Assembly: GCF_002843425.1 (NCBI RefSeq)
Contig: NZ_NKXO01000007.1
Location: 19,411 to 83,410 of the forward strand
Direction of reading: 5' to 3'
DNA length: 64,000 nucleotides
Source of the DNA: Raineya orbicola
GTDB taxonomy: Bacteria; Bacteroidota; Bacteroidia; Cytophagales; Thermonemataceae
In this document: positions 42,357 through 51,831 of the stretch, one piece after another
Position numbering within the stretch: the stretch's first letter is position 1
Layout: every line of letters begins with the position of its first letter
Position numbers and translations under genes: made by a program
The notes under the pieces: generated by a model
What the model was told of the DNA's origin: nothing
The model's database searches: none
What the model saw: only the letters and a program-made list of their open reading frames with translations

Positions 42357-44636
42357 ATGATAAAATTAGAAAAAGGAAAATATCGCCGTGCAATTCGTTG
42401 GGTGTGGTATGGTTTTTTTTTGGTAATAACTTTTATTGTTTTGTTTATATGGGCAATTGCGATAAATTTTATGGGTCTTTTTGGTGAAATGCCCAGCCTC
42501 AAAGCTCTTGAAAACCCTAAAAGCGAGCAAGCCTCCGAAGTGTATAGTGCTGATGGAAAATTGATGGGGAAGTTTTTTACCGTAGATAGGCAACCCTTAG
42601 ATTTTGAAGAAATTTCCCCCTATGTTATCAATGCTTTGATAGCCACTGAGGATATACGTTTTGAACAGCACGCAGGCATTGATGCCAAAGCTCTAGCGAG
42701 GGTACTTACCAAAATGGGTGGTGCAGGCGGAGGCAGTACGCTTACACAGCAACTTGCCAAAAATCTTTTCGATACGCGTGCCAAAGAAAATCGCGGTCCC
42801 CTTGCAAAAATACCTTATTTGGGTTTGGTTATTATCAAGTTCAAAGAATGGATTACGGCGGTTCGTTTGGAAAAAAATTATACTAAAAAAGAAATTATCA
42901 CAATGTACTTGAATGAGTGTGCCTTTGGTAGAAATGCTTTTGGCATACAATCTGCGGCAAAAACTTATTTCAATAAAAATGCATCAGACCTCACACTGAC
43001 CGAAGCCGCTATGCTAGTAGGTATGCTGCAAGCACCTACTAAATACGACCCTGTAAATCCTCAAAAACAGCAGGCTTGTATTGAACGCCGAAACGTAGTA
43101 CTTGGGCAGATGAAACTCTATAATTTTATCACAGATGAGGATTTTCAGAAAGCTAAAAGCGAGCCTATTCGTTTAGATTACCACCCGCAAGATAATTCCG
43201 AAGGAATAGCTCCTTATTTTAGAAATGAAGTATTCAAAGAGATTATTAAGTGGGCAATAGACAAAGGCTATGCCAACAATGAAAAAGAAGCCAAAGAGTT
43301 CATTTATACCGCAGGATTAAAAATTTATACCACTATTGATAGCCGTTTGCAGGCTCTTGCCGAAGAGGCTGCCGCCGAGCATATGAAAGAAAAGCAACAA
43401 CGCTTTTATGCTCACTGGAAAGCGATTGGTAGAAACCCTTGGGTAGATGAATACGGCAGAGAGAAAATTGGTTATATTGAGCAAAATGCTAAAAAGTCTT
43501 ATACCTACAAAATTTTACAAGCCAAATATGGCAATGATGAAAAGGCTATATGGAATGAAATGAACAAACCTCGCCAAATGCGAATTTTCACTTGGCAAGG
43601 TGAAAAAGATACAATTATGTCGCCGATGGATTCCATTCGGCACTACAAGAAATTCTTGCAAATTGGAATGATGAGTATTGAACCCAAAACAGGACATATC
43701 AAGGCTTGGGTAGGGAACATCAGTTATCGTCATTTTCAGTATGACCAAGTTCGTCAGGCTCGTCATCAGCCTGGATCCACTTTCAAGCCTATTGTGTATG
43801 CCGCCGCCGTAAATCTGGGCTATACACCTTGCCACGAAATGCCTGATGTGCCTGTGGTTTTTCCCGGTTGGATACCCAAGCAGGAGGGAGGCTATACGGG
43901 AGGAATGTATCCACTTCGCCGAGCTATGGGGCTTTCTATCAATACCATTGCCGCAGGACTTACCAAAGAAATTGGAGTTGATGAAATTCGCAAATATGCT
44001 AAAGAGCTGGGTGTAGAAAGTGAGTTACCTCGTGTAGCTTCTATCTGTCTTGGCTCTCACGCTATGTCTATGTACGAATTGCTTTCAGCTTATACGGTAT
44101 TTGCTAACAAAGGCTACCACATCAGACCTGTAATGATAACCAAAATTACCGACAGAAACGGAAAGGTATTGGAAGAGTTTGTACCTGAAATTCGTGAGGT
44201 TATGAGCGAGAAAAAGGCATATATGATGTTAGATATGCTAATGGCAGGTACAGAAAAAGGGGGAACTTCAGCTTTTCTGCGAGCTTATCCTGCTTTGTGG
44301 AAAAACAATGCTCAAATTGGTGGTAAAACAGGTACAACTCAGCATCAGGCTGATGCCTTATATGTAGGGGTAACACAAGACCTTATCACAGGCGTTTGGG
44401 TAGGTGGTGATGACAAAGCCGTAAGATTTTTGAGTATGTACGAAGGGCAAGGAGCTATACTCGCTTTGCCTGCTTTTGCTCGTTTTATGACAAAAGTGTA
44501 TGATGATAATTCACTTCCCTACAAACCACGCCCTTTTGAAAAACCAGCCGATTTAGATTTAGATGAGTTAGATTGTGCAAAGATGAAATCTAATATTGAA
44601 AGAGTAGGTGATGAGAAAAGGAAAAAACGAAGATAA
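42357..44636 (+). CDS. Class A penicillin-binding protein (PBP1A-type transglycosylase/transpeptidase)
   Basis: A 759-residue bifunctional peptidoglycan synthase: short cytoplasmic start, TM at ~18-42, GT51 glycosyltransferase with ATEDIRFEQHAGID near 95 and GGSTLTQQLAKNLF, then the transpeptidase with STFKPIVYAAA (SxxK near 473), SINT near 525 and KTGTT near 656. Length is typical of Bacteroidota MrcA/PonA-like proteins. It polymerises glycan chains and cross-links stems in the periplasm. The gene starts 105 bp from the divergent unknown gene and is followed by atpZ after 14 bp. Confidence 0.93.
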   Translation: MIKLEKGKYRRAIRWVWYGFFLVITFIVLFIWAIAINFMGLFGEMPSLKALENPKSEQASEVYSADGKLMGKFFTVDRQPLDFEEISPYVINALIATEDIRFEQHAGIDAKALARVLTKMGGAGGGSTLTQQLAKNLFDTRAKENRGPLAKIPYLGLVIIKFKEWITAVRLEKNYTKKEIITMYLNECAFGRNAFGIQSAAKTYFNKNASDLTLTEAAMLVGMLQAPTKYDPVNPQKQQACIERRNVVLGQMKLYNFITDEDFQKAKSEPIRLDYHPQDNSEGIAPYFRNEVFKEIIKWAIDKGYANNEKEAKEFIYTAGLKIYTTIDSRLQALAEEAAAEHMKEKQQRFYAHWKAIGRNPWVDEYGREKIGYIEQNAKKSYTYKILQAKYGNDEKAIWNEMNKPRQMRIFTWQGEKDTIMSPMDSIRHYKKFLQIGMMSIEPKTGHIKAWVGNISYRHFQYDQVRQARHQPGSTFKPIVYAAAVNLGYTPCHEMPDVPVVFPGWIPKQEGGYTGGMYPLRRAMGLSINTIAAGLTKEIGVDEIRKYAKELGVESELPRVASICLGSHAMSMYELLSAYTVFANKGYHIRPVMITKITDRNGKVLEEFVPEIREVMSEKKAYMMLDMLMAGTEKGGTSAFLRAYPALWKNNAQIGGKTGTTQHQADALYVGVTQDLITGVWVGGDDKAVRFLSMYEGQGAILALPAFARFMTKVYDDNSLPYKPRPFEKPADLDLDELDCAKMKSNIERVGDEKRKKRR

Positions 44637-44650
44637 GTTAAACAAGTTTT

Positions 44651-44881
44651 ATGAATTTTTTTAAGTTCAATAGCAAAGAAAAAAAAGACTTGGAAGGCTA
44701 TGCCAAATATTCGGGCATAGCTTTTCAGATGATTGCCACGATTGGGCTGGCTGTATGGGCGGGCTTGTACCTTGATGAAAAGCAAAGTCTTTCGCAACCC
44801 TATTGGACCATAGGACTAACCACTATGGCAGTAATTGTTTCTATCATTTCTGTCGTTAAAAATTTTTTGCCCAAAAAGTAG
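44651..44881 (+). CDS. AtpZ/AtpI-family small membrane protein
   Basis: A 76-residue protein with two hydrophobic helices (GIAFQMIATIGLAVWAGLYL and TIGLTTMAVIVSIISVV) and the D-E-K-turn between them typical of AtpZ/AtpI, which assist F1Fo-ATP synthase (c-ring assembly or cation supply). In most genomes it heads the atp operon; here no other atp gene is near. It sits 14 bp after the PBP gene, so it is probably transcribed with it. Confidence 0.82.
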   Translation: MNFFKFNSKEKKDLEGYAKYSGIAFQMIATIGLAVWAGLYLDEKQSLSQPYWTIGLTTMAVIVSIISVVKNFLPKK

Positions 44882-44929
44882 CCTACCAAAATTTTCTTAC
44901 GTAAGATAAAGAATTTCTAAAAAAATACT

Positions 44930-44937
44930 TATCTTTG
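44930..44937 (+). promoter_or_regulatory. -7 promoter element before the CNNM-type gene
   Basis: TATCTTTG 44930-44937 is a consensus TAnnTTTG. No clear -33 element is seen. Confidence 0.45.
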
Positions 44938-45025
44938 CAATAAGGCAAAAATTTATTAAATCTACGACAAATTATTGCCTGCACGTTTTGCTAAAAGCGT
45001 GTTTGTTTCATTTTATCACCTTGAT

Positions 45026-46348
45026 ATGGGCAGTGAGATATTACTTACCATTTTTTTAGTTATACTGAACGGCTTATTTGTTGCGGCAGAGTTTGCAATC
45101 GTGAAGGTACGAGCTTCCCAAGTAGAAACCAAGTCTTTATCAGGCAATCGTCTTGCTAAAAATGCCCTACACATTGTCAATAATCTTGATGCTTATCTTT
45201 CGGCTACCCAGTTAGGCATTACGCTTGCTAGTTTGGCTTTGGGTTGGATAGGAGAGCCTGTTGTTGCCAAAATTATTTCCCAAATTTTAGACCTTTTTCA
45301 TATCCAAATAGATGAGAAGTTATTACATCAAATAGCTCTGGTTACTGCTTTTACACTTATTACCTTTCTGCATATTGTTTTTGGAGAACTTGCACCCAAA
45401 TCACTTGCCATTCGTTACCCTGAACGTACCACGCTTCTGCTTGCAATGCCTTTGCAAGCGTTTTACGTATTATTCCGTCCTTTTATTTGGGTTCTAAATG
45501 GTTTTGCTAATTTTGTTTTGAAACTTTTTGGCGTGCCACTCATACACGGACACGATACGCACACTGAAGATGAAATTCGTTTGCTTCTTGCTGAAAGTAA
45601 AAAAAGTGGAACTATCAACACTACTGAACACGAACTTTTGGAAAATGTATTCAAATTTGATGACCGCCTCGCCGAGCAAATTATGACACCTCGTACCAAA
45701 ATAGTGGGTATCAAATCTGATGCAACTTTGCAAGAGGCTTTGGAACTTATTATGCAAGAAGATTACTCGCGTTTGCCTGTTTATGAAGAATCCCTGGATA
45801 ATATCATCGGTATTTTGCACGCCAAAGATGTAATTAAGAATCTTCAAAATCCGAATGTGAGTGTAAAATCGCTGATGCGTAAGCCTTACCAAGTATCCGA
45901 ACGCAAATCTATCAATTTGCTTTTGCGAGAAATGCAAAAAAAACGTATTCAAATGGCAGTAGTGCTTGATGATTATGGCGGTACGGCAGGCATTGTAACA
46001 ATGGAAGATATTTTAGAGGAGATTGTTGGTGATATTCAAGACGAATACGATAACGAAATGCCCGTAGTACAACAAAAAAGCGAAAATGAATTTATTGTCA
46101 ATGCACTTGCCAATATAGAGGAAGTTAATAAATTTTTGCCTGAACCTATCCCTACCAGCGAAGATTACGATACTGTTGCAGGATTTATCAACGAAGTTTT
46201 TGGAAATATTCCCCAAGAAAATGAAGAGTGGCAAAGTGAGCATTACATTTTCAAAATCCTAAAAAAAGAAAATAATGCCATTGAAAGTGTATTGCTCAAG
46301 CTCGTTGAGCCTGTTCGTGAGGAAAAGCCTGCCATTAATTTTGAGTAA
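45026..46348 (+). CDS. CNNM/CorC (hemolysin) family transporter
   Basis: A 440-residue protein with a DUF21 membrane domain (residues ~1-185, four helices, GLFVAAEFAIVKVR and GWIGEPVVAK), a CBS pair (~205-330, with MTPRTKIVGI and YGGTAGIVTMEDILEEIVGDIQDE) and a C-terminal CorC_HlyC domain with EDYDTVAGFINEVFG. Members are Mg2+/Co2+ efflux proteins despite the 'hemolysin' name. ATG 45026 is chosen; an in-frame TTG at 44975 would add 17 residues that do not look like the family's N-terminus. Confidence 0.88.
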   Translation: MGSEILLTIFLVILNGLFVAAEFAIVKVRASQVETKSLSGNRLAKNALHIVNNLDAYLSATQLGITLASLALGWIGEPVVAKIISQILDLFHIQIDEKLLHQIALVTAFTLITFLHIVFGELAPKSLAIRYPERTTLLLAMPLQAFYVLFRPFIWVLNGFANFVLKLFGVPLIHGHDTHTEDEIRLLLAESKKSGTINTTEHELLENVFKFDDRLAEQIMTPRTKIVGIKSDATLQEALELIMQEDYSRLPVYEESLDNIIGILHAKDVIKNLQNPNVSVKSLMRKPYQVSERKSINLLLREMQKKRIQMAVVLDDYGGTAGIVTMEDILEEIVGDIQDEYDNEMPVVQQKSENEFIVNALANIEEVNKFLPEPIPTSEDYDTVAGFINEVFGNIPQENEEWQSEHYIFKILKKENNAIESVLLKLVEPVREEKPAINFE

Positions 46349-46371
46349 AAGCTCACTTTTTTACGCCAGTT

Positions 46372-47130
46372 ATGAAAATCATTTCCTATAATGTAAATGG
46401 TATTCGTGCCGCTTTGCGAAAAGGTTTTGCCGAATGGCTCAAAGCAACCAATGCCGATATGATTTGCCTGCAAGAAATTAAAATTGATGCAGAACAATTT
46501 CCCTATGTGATTTTTGAAAGTTTGGGCTATCAGTGTTATGTATTTCCTGCGAAAAAGGCAGGTTATAGTGGGGTTGCTATTTTGAGCAAAAAAGAAGCCC
46601 TTTTCTATGAAAAGGGCTGTGATATAGAACTTTACGACCAAGAAGGTAGAATTTTGCAAGCTCATTTTGAAAATTTTACACTGATGAGTGTGTATTTTCC
46701 TTCGGGTTCGAGCGGAGATGAACGGCAGGCAATTAAAATGCAATTTTTAACAGACTTTTACGAATGGATAAAACCTAAAACTCATCAAAATTTGATAATT
46801 TGTGGAGATTTTAATATTTGTCATCAGCCGATAGATATTCACAACCCCAAAGCCAATGCCAATAGTACAGGTTTTTTACCTGAAGAGCGAGCTTGGCTCT
46901 CGGAATTTTTGGATTTGGGTTTCATTGATTCATTTCGCTACTTAAACCCCGAACCACATCATTATACTTGGTGGAGTATGCGAAGCAATGCCCGAGCTAA
47001 AAATTTGGGCTGGCGTATTGATTACCAAATGATTAGCAAGCCTCTTTTACCCGCTCTACAAAAGGCTTTTATTCTCTCACAAGCATATCATTCAGACCAT
47101 TGCCCTACAATGATGGAAATAAATCTATAA
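46372..47130 (+). CDS. xth: Exodeoxyribonuclease III (AP endonuclease)
   Basis: A 252-residue endonuclease/exonuclease/phosphatase-fold enzyme that incises abasic sites in base excision repair. Motifs: KIISYNVNGIRAALRKGF (N2 onwards), the metal-binding LQEIKI near 33, GYSGVAILSKK, SVYFPSGS, CGDFNICH near 145, and the C-terminal RIDYQMIS and SDHCPTMMEI with the catalytic His. Starts 23 bp after the CNNM gene. Confidence 0.93.
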   Translation: MKIISYNVNGIRAALRKGFAEWLKATNADMICLQEIKIDAEQFPYVIFESLGYQCYVFPAKKAGYSGVAILSKKEALFYEKGCDIELYDQEGRILQAHFENFTLMSVYFPSGSSGDERQAIKMQFLTDFYEWIKPKTHQNLIICGDFNICHQPIDIHNPKANANSTGFLPEERAWLSEFLDLGFIDSFRYLNPEPHHYTWWSMRSNARAKNLGWRIDYQMISKPLLPALQKAFILSQAYHSDHCPTMMEINL

Positions 47131-47162
47131 CTTTCTCTAAAATAACTTATAATCTTTTGCTT

Positions 47163-47237
47163 ATGCAAAATTTAGATAAGAAGCTCACCATAAGAGAGTT
47201 TTACAAATATAATAACAAAATTGTACTTCTCAAATAG
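47163..47237 (+). other. Candidate short ORF (24 codons)
   Basis: ATG 47163 to TAG 47237 encodes MQNLDKKLTIREFYKYNNKI plus four more residues. There is no clear ribosome-binding site or promoter; it lies in the 121 bp gap between convergent xth and pyrD. Could be chance or a gene remnant. Confidence 0.15.
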
Positions 47238-47251
47238 TTGTTGTATATAAC

Positions 47252-48283
47252 TCAACTTCCCTTTTCAGCCAAGAAACGCTTAATTTTTTTCACTATTCCA
47301 ACCCCTTCATAGACAAGCCCTGTATAAATTTGCACAAGGTCTGCACCTGCTTGTATTTTTTCAAGAGCATCTTGGGGAGAGAAAATTCCTCCTACGCCAA
47401 TAATAGCAAAACGTTTCTGGGCTTTTTGAGCCAAATAAGCTATTACTTGCGTAGAACGCTCTCTCAAAGGTCTGCCACTCAATCCGCCTGTTTCTTGGCG
47501 TAAAGTAACATCACTCTGTAAGTTTTCCCTTGTAATGGTAGTATTGGTGGCAATTACCCCAGCAATTTGCGTTTCCAGCACAATTTCTACAATATCATCA
47601 AGCTGGCTTTCTGAAAGGTCGGGGGCGATTTTCAAGAAAATGGGTTTGGGTTGCTTTTTCTCTTTGTTTTTGGCTTGTAAGGCAATTAAAATTTGTTTCA
47701 AAGGATCTTTTTCTTGCAAGGCACGCAAATTGGGCGTATTGGGCGAGCTGACATTCACCACAAAATAATCTACGTAGTCAAACAAGTGTTCAAAACAAAA
47801 AAGGTAATCATCAAGGGCTTTTTCATTGGGAGTATCTTTGTTTTTGCCGATATTACCCCCTACAATTACATTAGAATTTCGTTTTTTTAGATTTTCAACA
47901 GCACTTAAAACGCCATTGTTGTTAAATCCCATTCGGTTAATAATGGCTTTGTCCTTTTTGAGCCGAAACAAACGAGGTAGAGGATTACCACTTTGAGCAC
48001 GAGGCGTTAGCGTTCCTATTTCTATAAAACCAAAGCCAAAAACAGCGAGTTCATCAATAGCTATGGCGTTTTTATCAAAGCCTGCCGCCAGCCCCACAGG
48101 ATTGGAAAAATGCAAACCCGCTATTTCTCTGACTAATTTTGGATTTTCGTAGTGATAGATTTTTTGAAAAAAATTTCTGATGAACTTGAAACGAAAAAAA
48201 GTTTTAAGCAAAGCGAAAGTGAAATGATGAGCCTTTTCGGCAGGCATCAGGAAAAGAAAAAAACGTAAAATCTTGTAAAACAT
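47252..48283 (-). CDS. pyrD: Quinone-dependent dihydroorotate dehydrogenase (class 2)
   Basis: Oxidises dihydroorotate to orotate in pyrimidine synthesis, passing electrons to the quinone pool. The 343-residue length and the N-terminal amphipathic/hydrophobic segment ([20 protein letters not shown]) mark the membrane-associated class 2 type. FMN/substrate motifs: GLAAGFDKN near 62, NRMGFNN near 107, [11 protein letters not shown] with the catalytic Ser near 180, ATNTT near 240 and [17 protein letters not shown]. Start is ATG 48283; an in-frame TTG at 48304 is less likely. Confidence 0.93.
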   Translation of the reverse strand: MFYKILRFFLFLMPAEKAHHFTFALLKTFFRFKFIRNFFQKIYHYENPKLVREIAGLHFSNPVGLAAGFDKNAIAIDELAVFGFGFIEIGTLTPRAQSGNPLPRLFRLKKDKAIINRMGFNNNGVLSAVENLKKRNSNVIVGGNIGKNKDTPNEKALDDYLFCFEHLFDYVDYFVVNVSSPNTPNLRALQEKDPLKQILIALQAKNKEKKQPKPIFLKIAPDLSESQLDDIVEIVLETQIAGVIATNTTITRENLQSDVTLRQETGGLSGRPLRERSTQVIAYLAQKAQKRFAIIGVGGIFSPQDALEKIQAGADLVQIYTGLVYEGVGIVKKIKRFLAEKGS

Positions 48284-48306
48284 AAAAACTGAAAATTCCT
48301 GCAAAT

Positions 48307-48990
48307 CTACGCTTTTCTGAGAATATCATCAGGATTTATGCCTAATTCTTTAAGTTTTTGAGCAAGTAGATTTTTCTCTTCTTGCATTTTTTGAATTTTT
48401 ATTTCAGCTTCTGTCAGAAAATCGTTCATTTCAGTATAGGAGGCAAAACGCTCGCCTGTGGGGCGGTAGATGTGCATAGTATTTTCATCAAGGACAAAAC
48501 GAATACCCATTAACGGGCTTTGCCAATCGTTGGTGTTTTCTATTTCTTTGAAATGTTCTCCCTCACGCACCCAAATCAAAAGTTTATTGGTGTCGGGGTC
48601 GTAAAAGTAGTATTCTTGCACGCCATAGTTTTGGTAAAATACAAGTTTTTGGGACATTTCAGCAGGAGTGTTGCTGGGGGAATTGATTTCAAAAACCACT
48701 TGTGGGGGTATGTTATTCTCTTCCCATTGCTTATACGAACCTCTGTAACCTTTGGGTCTGCCAAAGGCTACCATTACATCGGGAGCTTTACGAATTTGAG
48801 GTTTGCCTTCCACAGGATACCAAAGTAAATCGCCTGCTACAAAAACGTCAGGGTTTTTAGAATACATAGCCTCCAAACCCTCTTTGATAAGTACAATCCA
48901 CTTAAATTGTTCGGTATTATCTGCCATAGGTTTGCCGTCAGAATCGGGATAAATAATCGTTTCTTTGCTATGTTTGCTGATAGTTTGCAT
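48307..48990 (-). CDS. Uma2-family protein (PD-(D/E)XK nuclease fold)
   Basis: A 227-residue soluble protein. The Uma2/DUF820 signature is visible: [36 protein letters not shown] and the lysine-containing [22 protein letters not shown]; together these give the D, E and K of the PD-(D/E)XK-like site. A ~35-residue helix/coiled-coil tail ([20 protein letters not shown]) ends the protein. The biological role of the family is unknown. It is followed on the same strand by pyrD after 23 bp. Confidence 0.88.
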   Translation of the reverse strand: MQTISKHSKETIIYPDSDGKPMADNTEQFKWIVLIKEGLEAMYSKNPDVFVAGDLLWYPVEGKPQIRKAPDVMVAFGRPKGYRGSYKQWEENNIPPQVVFEINSPSNTPAEMSQKLVFYQNYGVQEYYFYDPDTNKLLIWVREGEHFKEIENTNDWQSPLMGIRFVLDENTMHIYRPTGERFASYTEMNDFLTEAEIKIQKMQEEKNLLAQKLKELGINPDDILRKA

Positions 48991-49006
48991 ACGAGCAGTC
49001 TTTTTC

Positions 49007-49037
49007 CAAATTTACAAAAATTTCGGAGCTATGTCAA
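49007..49037 (-). promoter_or_regulatory. Bacteroidota-type promoter (minus strand)
   Basis: On the minus strand: TTG (complement of 49035-49037), 20 bp spacer, TAAATTTG (complement of 49007-49014), 16 bp before the Uma2 ATG. Confidence 0.55.
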
Positions 49038-49103
49038 GAATTTGCTTCTTATCATCAAACTATTCTTGTTTGTTTTGCGTTTATTTTTTGAATTTTTGAA
49101 ACT

Positions 49104-50384
49104 ATGACCTACCTCATTCCTCGCTTTCTGACTATTTTGTTTTCTTTACTTTTAATAGACTACATTACTTTTCGGGCTTTGAAAGTAGCTTTACGCGATG
49201 CCACTACTTTCAAGCGAAAATTGTGGTTTCGTACGTATTGGATTATCAGTGCTTTTTGCCTTGTAAGTATTGCTTTGTACTTTTTTGGGATATTCAAGGA
49301 TATGTCGCCTTTGCGTGTGTGGGTGCAGGGTTTTGTTTCGGTGGCGTATATTTCTAAAATTTTTGTGGTGTTTTTTGTGCTTTTTGAGGACATTATTTTT
49401 TACACAAGAAAACTTTTTGCCTTTTTCAGAAAAAAAGTTCAGCCTATTGAGCAGGAAACAGGCTTTCAGGGTAAAAAAATTAGCCGAGCCAAGTTTATAC
49501 ATCAGGCAGGTTTGATAGCAGGGGCAATTCCTATGGCTACGCTTAGTTGGGGAATTATTTCAGGGGCTCACGATTACCAAGTACGCAGACGAAAAATTTA
49601 TTTACCTCATTTGCCCAAAAGTTTTGAAGGCTTTACGATTGCTCAAATTTCAGATATTCATTCGGGGAGTTTTTACAACAAAACTGCCGTAAAAGGCGGT
49701 GTAGAAATGCTTTTAGCCGAAAAACCTAATCTCATACTCTTTACAGGCGATTTGGTGAATAATCACCCTGACGAAATGAAAGAGTATGTCAGTGTTTTTG
49801 ATAAACTGAAAGCAGATTTTGGAGTATTTTCTGTAATGGGCAACCACGACTATGGCGATTATATCTTTGGGATTACAGCAGGGGAGAGAGCCAAACTGCG
49901 AAAAAAATTGCACGAAGTTCATAAGGCAATGAATTGGCGTTTGCTTTTAGATGAAAATGCTTTCATTGAAGAAAATCGCGAAAAAATAGCTATCATTGGC
50001 GTTCAGAATTGGGGAACAGGAAATTTTCCCAAATACGGCAATCTTACCAAAGCCTATCAAGGAACTGATGAGGCTTCAGTAAAAATTCTGCTTTCTCACG
50101 ACCCAAGCCATTGGGACGCTCAAATTCGCCCCGAATTTTCAGATATTGACCTTACGCTTTCGGGGCATACACACGGAATGCAATTAGGCATTGAATATGG
50201 GGATTTTCGTTGGAGTCCTGTGCAATATCGTTACAAGCAATGGGCTGACCTCTACCAAGAAAAAAACCGACAAGGCAAAACACAATATTTATACGTAAAT
50301 CGTGGTTTTGGCTACATTGGTTATTTGGGCAGAGTTGGCATTTTACCTGAAATAACTATCCTTACGCTCACAGCCCAAGCCTAA
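49104..50384 (+). CDS. Membrane-anchored metallophosphoesterase (YkuE/YaeI-like)
   Basis: A 426-residue protein with an N-terminal region of about four helices (residues ~1-115), a linker and a calcineurin-like phosphoesterase domain: ISDIHSGSF near 177, FTGDLVNNH near 213, MGNHDYGDY near 247, LLSHDPSHW near 332 and SGHTHGMQLG near 352. These are the metal ligands and the GNHD/GHxH signature. Relatives include UDP-2,3-diacylglucosamine-type hydrolases, but the substrate is not known here. Its end overlaps trpE (convergent) by 4 nt. Confidence 0.9.
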   Translation: MTYLIPRFLTILFSLLLIDYITFRALKVALRDATTFKRKLWFRTYWIISAFCLVSIALYFFGIFKDMSPLRVWVQGFVSVAYISKIFVVFFVLFEDIIFYTRKLFAFFRKKVQPIEQETGFQGKKISRAKFIHQAGLIAGAIPMATLSWGIISGAHDYQVRRRKIYLPHLPKSFEGFTIAQISDIHSGSFYNKTAVKGGVEMLLAEKPNLILFTGDLVNNHPDEMKEYVSVFDKLKADFGVFSVMGNHDYGDYIFGITAGERAKLRKKLHEVHKAMNWRLLLDENAFIEENREKIAIIGVQNWGTGNFPKYGNLTKAYQGTDEASVKILLSHDPSHWDAQIRPEFSDIDLTLSGHTHGMQLGIEYGDFRWSPVQYRYKQWADLYQEKNRQGKTQYLYVNRGFGYIGYLGRVGILPEITILTLTAQA

Positions 50385-51781
50385 ACTTTTTGGGCATCTT
50401 GCAAGGATTTTCGTAAGGCACTCACTTTGTTATTGACTTCTTGAAGTTCGCTTTGCGTATCAGATTTAGCTACTACCCCTGCACCTGCCTGAAAGTACAA
50501 AACATTGTTTTTGCTCAAAAAAGAGCGTATCATAATGGCTTGGTTAAATTCGCCATTGAAGCCTAAAAAGCCGATACAACCTCCATAGTAACCTCTGTTG
50601 CCTTTTTCGTACAAATTGATGAGTTCCATAGCTTTGTGCTTGGGAGCTCCTGAAAGCGTGCCTGCGGGGAAAGTATCTGCTACCAGTTGTAGCGTAGGAG
50701 TGTGCTTGGGAATATCAGCTGTTACTTTGGAAACCAAATGTATCACGTGAGAGTAATACTGAATTTCTTTGAAGGTTTCTACGCTTACATTAAAGCCGTT
50801 TCGGCTCAAATCGTTGCGAGCTAAATCTACAAGCATTACGTGTTCAGAATTTTCTTTGGGGTCGTTGAGTAGTTCTTGGGCTAATGCAAAATCTGCTTCA
50901 TCGTTGCCTGTGCGTTTGAAAGTGCCTGCAATAGGAAAAATACTCGCTTTGCCATTTTTCACCACAATTTGAGCTTCAGGCGAGGAGCCAAAAATTTTAT
51001 AGCTTCCGTAATCAAAATAAAACAAATAGGGCGAAGGATTGATAGAACGCAAAGCTCTATACACATTGAACTCATCACCTTGAAATTTTTGCTCAAAACG
51101 CCTTGAAACTACCATCTGAAAAACATCACCCAATTGGCAGTGATTTTTGGCTTTTTCAATCACAGCCAAAAACTCTTCATCTGAAAAATTTGATTGCTCT
51201 TTGTCAAGTATTTGGAAATGATATTGTGGAATATTTCTGTTGAAAATCAGATTTTCTATTTCTGCAAGATGACTTTTTTCGCCTTCTAAAAGATGTTCAA
51301 ACAAATATAGCTCATTTTTGAAATGGTTGATAGCAATAATGTACTGATACACCTGATACACAATGGTAGGAATAGCACGACTATCGTTTTCAAAATCCTT
51401 GATAGCAATATCTTCAAAATATTTTACGGCATCGTAAGCCATATAGCCAAAAAGCCCATTATTGATGAAACTAAAATCATTTTTTTCCACTTCAAAAGAT
51501 TGAATAAACTGCTCCAAAGCAGTTATAACTTCTTTTCCTGAACTGATTTTCCGACTTTGGGCTTTGGTTTTAGGAAATTGCGTAAGAATAGTGCCATTTT
51601 TTACTTCAAAACGGGCAATAGGGTGAAAGCAAATATATGAAAAACTATTTTCATTGCCGTGATAGTCAGAGCTTTCCAAGAGAATTGAGTTGGCAAATTT
51701 ATCGCGAAGTTTCAGATAAATGCTAACAGGAGTAACCGTATCGGCAAGTAATTGTTTGTAATGTGTGTATAATTTGAGCAT
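50381..51781 (-). CDS. trpE: Anthranilate synthase component I
   Basis: A 466-residue chorismate-utilising enzyme. Chorismate-binding C-terminal features are DVFQMVVSRRF, SPEAQIVVKNGKASIFPIAG, the catalytic-base region LVDLARNDLSRNG, TFPAGTLSGAPKHKAMELI and GAGVVAKSD. The N-terminal part has the LLESSDYHGNENSFSYICF segment seen in TrpE's tryptophan-binding subdomain. The glutamine amidotransferase partner trpG and the other trp genes are not in this window. A related aminodeoxychorismate synthase (PabB) is less likely given the N-terminal segment. Confidence 0.88.
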   Translation of the reverse strand: MLKLYTHYKQLLADTVTPVSIYLKLRDKFANSILLESSDYHGNENSFSYICFHPIARFEVKNGTILTQFPKTKAQSRKISSGKEVITALEQFIQSFEVEKNDFSFINNGLFGYMAYDAVKYFEDIAIKDFENDSRAIPTIVYQVYQYIIAINHFKNELYLFEHLLEGEKSHLAEIENLIFNRNIPQYHFQILDKEQSNFSDEEFLAVIEKAKNHCQLGDVFQMVVSRRFEQKFQGDEFNVYRALRSINPSPYLFYFDYGSYKIFGSSPEAQIVVKNGKASIFPIAGTFKRTGNDEADFALAQELLNDPKENSEHVMLVDLARNDLSRNGFNVSVETFKEIQYYSHVIHLVSKVTADIPKHTPTLQLVADTFPAGTLSGAPKHKAMELINLYEKGNRGYYGGCIGFLGFNGEFNQAIMIRSFLSKNNVLYFQAGAGVVAKSDTQSELQEVNNKVSALRKSLQDAQKV

Positions 51782-51831
51782 AGCTTGGCTTTTGAGAAAA
51801 AACTCAAAAAATGGGTTTTTATTGTATCTGA

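Noticed and set aside
34254..50755. Other CACGTG-containing sites (e.g. near 34254 and 50744) as further parS sites
   Set aside because: They share only the CACGTG core; the flanking TTT/AAA arms needed for parS are missing.
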